In this document: in pieces, positions 27,758 through 28,520 of the stretch
Position numbering within the stretch: the first letter of the stretch is position 1
How the letters are laid out: every line of letters starts with the position of its first letter
The notes under the pieces: model-generated
What the model was told of the DNA's origin: nothing
Database searches by the model: none
Seen by the model: only the letters and a program-made list of their open reading frames with translations
Made by a program: the position numbers and the translations under genes
Virus record (IMG/VR): IMGVR_UViG_3300046352_000035
Span: 1 to 28,520 of that record
Direction: 5' to 3' (one strand)
DNA: 28,520 nt
From: a virus

Positions 27758-28520
27758 ATGCCAAAAGTAAAAATTTCAGAATGGTCGTCAACGCCAGCAA
27801 ATAATACCGATATTGACGGTATCAATATCGCTGAAGGCTGCGCGCCCTCTGGAATTAACGATGCTATCCGCAAGTTAATGTCACAAGTTAAAGACTTATA
27901 TAGCGGTACGACTGGTGACGCAATTGGTGTTGCAGGCGGTGGTACAGGTGCAACTACCACATCTGCTGCTCTGACTAACTTAGGCGCTCAGGCATCCCTT
28001 GTAAGTGGAACAAACATTAAAACTGTTAACGGCTCATCTTTGCTTGGGGCTGGTGATTTGTCAGTGACCGCTGCCGACTTATCAATCACTACTGCTAAAC
28101 TTGCAGACGGTGCGGTCACAAGCGCGAAGATCGCTGATGGTGCTGTATCCACTGTGGATATTGCAAACCTCGCAGTCACCACAGCAAAGATTGCTGACGG
28201 CAACGTCACCCCAGCCAAACTTTCTACGGGCGCGCCAACCTGGAATGCGAGCGCTGACCTTCAGTTTAACAGCGGCTATGGCTCCGTTGCTACCGCTTAC
28301 GGCTGCCGCGCTTGGGTGAACTTCAATGGCACTGGCACCGTGGCGATTCGCGCCAGCGGCAATGTATCGAGCATTACTGACAATGGTGTCGGCGACTACA
28401 CGGTTAACTTTACGACAGCGATGCCTGATGTGAATTATTCAGTATGCGGCATGACTTACGATAACGTCGGTAATGTGCGTGTGGTTTCACAAAAGTACGC
28501 GCAAGTCGCAGGCTCTCGAC
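27758..28520 (+). CDS. Tail fibre protein, 3' end cut by window
   Basis: The first 254 residues of a fibre; the reading frame is open at the window edge. The N-terminus holds I-N-I-A-E-G-C-A-P-S-G-I-N-D-A-I-R-K-L, an anchoring motif common in podovirus fibres, followed by G-V-A-G-G-G-T-G-A-T-T-T and the hinge T-V-N-G-S-S-L-L-G-A-G-D-L. Residues 111-160 are five 10-residue repeats. Residues 165-254 begin a beta-domain (R-A-W-V-N-F-N-G-T-G-T-V-A-I-R-A-S). GGAG lies nine bases before the ATG. It binds the host surface; the receptor-binding tip is missing from this window. Confidence 0.85.
   Translation, partial: MPKVKISEWSSTPANNTDIDGINIAEGCAPSGINDAIRKLMSQVKDLYSGTTGDAIGVAGGGTGATTTSAALTNLGAQASLVSGTNIKTVNGSSLLGAGDLSVTAADLSITTAKLADGAVTSAKIADGAVSTVDIANLAVTTAKIADGNVTPAKLSTGAPTWNASADLQFNSGYGSVATAYGCRAWVNFNGTGTVAIRASGNVSSITDNGVGDYTVNFTTAMPDVNYSVCGMTYDNVGNVRVVSQKYAQVAGSR
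28088..28237 (+). repeat. Five 10-residue repeats in fibre stalk
   Basis: Residues 111-160 of the fibre are five units of ten residues, of the form T-T-A-K-L/I-A-D-G-A-V. They form 30-base repeats in DNA with synonymous drift. Such repeats build trimeric stalks in phage fibres. Confidence 0.8.

Noticed and set aside
13240-28520. A diversity-generating retroelement, considered because the portal and genes recall BPP-1-like phages
   Set aside because: No reverse transcriptase, accessory gene or template/variable repeat pair was seen. It could lie beyond the window with the fibre tip.
1-28520. tRNA genes, CRISPR arrays, insertion sequences, attachment sites
   Set aside because: No cloverleaf with a G-T-T-C-R-A arm, no regular spacer repeat, no transposase and no integrase were found by reading; a dedicated tRNA scan was not possible.

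Overview
The window is about 28.5 kb of a tailed double-stranded DNA bacteriophage (Caudoviricetes). It is probably a short-tailed, podovirus-like phage with an SU10-type capsid. The evidence is a complete packaging and head module: a ParB-methyltransferase, both terminase subunits, a P22/BPP-1-style portal with a long C-terminal coiled coil, a scaffold, an SU10-like major capsid protein and a head-tail adaptor. A nozzle-like tail protein, appendage proteins, three large ejection-type proteins and the start of a tail fibre follow. No tape measure, tail tube, sheath or baseplate gene is visible. Genes have Shine-Dalgarno sites and stop/start overlaps typical of phages of Gram-negative bacteria. 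The host cannot be fixed from the sequence; a freshwater betaproteobacterium is only a guess. No integrase, lysis gene, DNA polymerase, tRNA, CRISPR array or insertion sequence was recognised.

Layout. (1) 1-365: a minus-strand DUF6948-like gene, divergent from everything after it. (2) 473-6856: about 23 tightly packed rightward genes, mostly small. They include zinc-finger and winged-helix proteins, a Cys-rich secreted peptide, a DUF1376 replication-type protein, RusA resolvase, an HNH-like nuclease and an AT-rich sigma-region-4-like regulator. The regulator sits where lambdoid phages keep the late regulator Q. (3) 6853-7075: a switch region with a 31-residue minus-strand membrane peptide, promoter-like elements facing both ways and tandem TTATCAA repeats. 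(4) 7076-8709: a Cys-cluster protein, four tiny lysine-rich proteins and a free-standing HNH homing-type endonuclease with its own promoter-like element. (5) 8717-10258: a protein that looks like two ADP-ribosyltransferase-fold domains in tandem, with an AT-rich core. (6) 10317-18934: methyltransferase, packaging and head genes. A strong intrinsic terminator follows the capsid gene. (7) 19017-28520: adaptor, tail and appendage genes, ejection-type proteins, and a tail fibre cut by the window edge.

How it works together. The early block would supply recombination and replication helpers and host-takeover factors. The sigma-like protein may switch on the late block. The terminase pair fills a procapsid built from portal, scaffold and capsid protein. 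Adaptor and nozzle close the head, and the 23504-27754 proteins are probably ejected with the DNA. The most unusual items are the double ADP-ribosyltransferase-like protein, a fibre-like protein with exact 20-residue and 10-residue periodicities, the exported Cys-rich peptide, the antisense membrane peptide, and a recurring extended -10-like motif at internal promoters. All annotation rests on reading the sequence; no database search was run.
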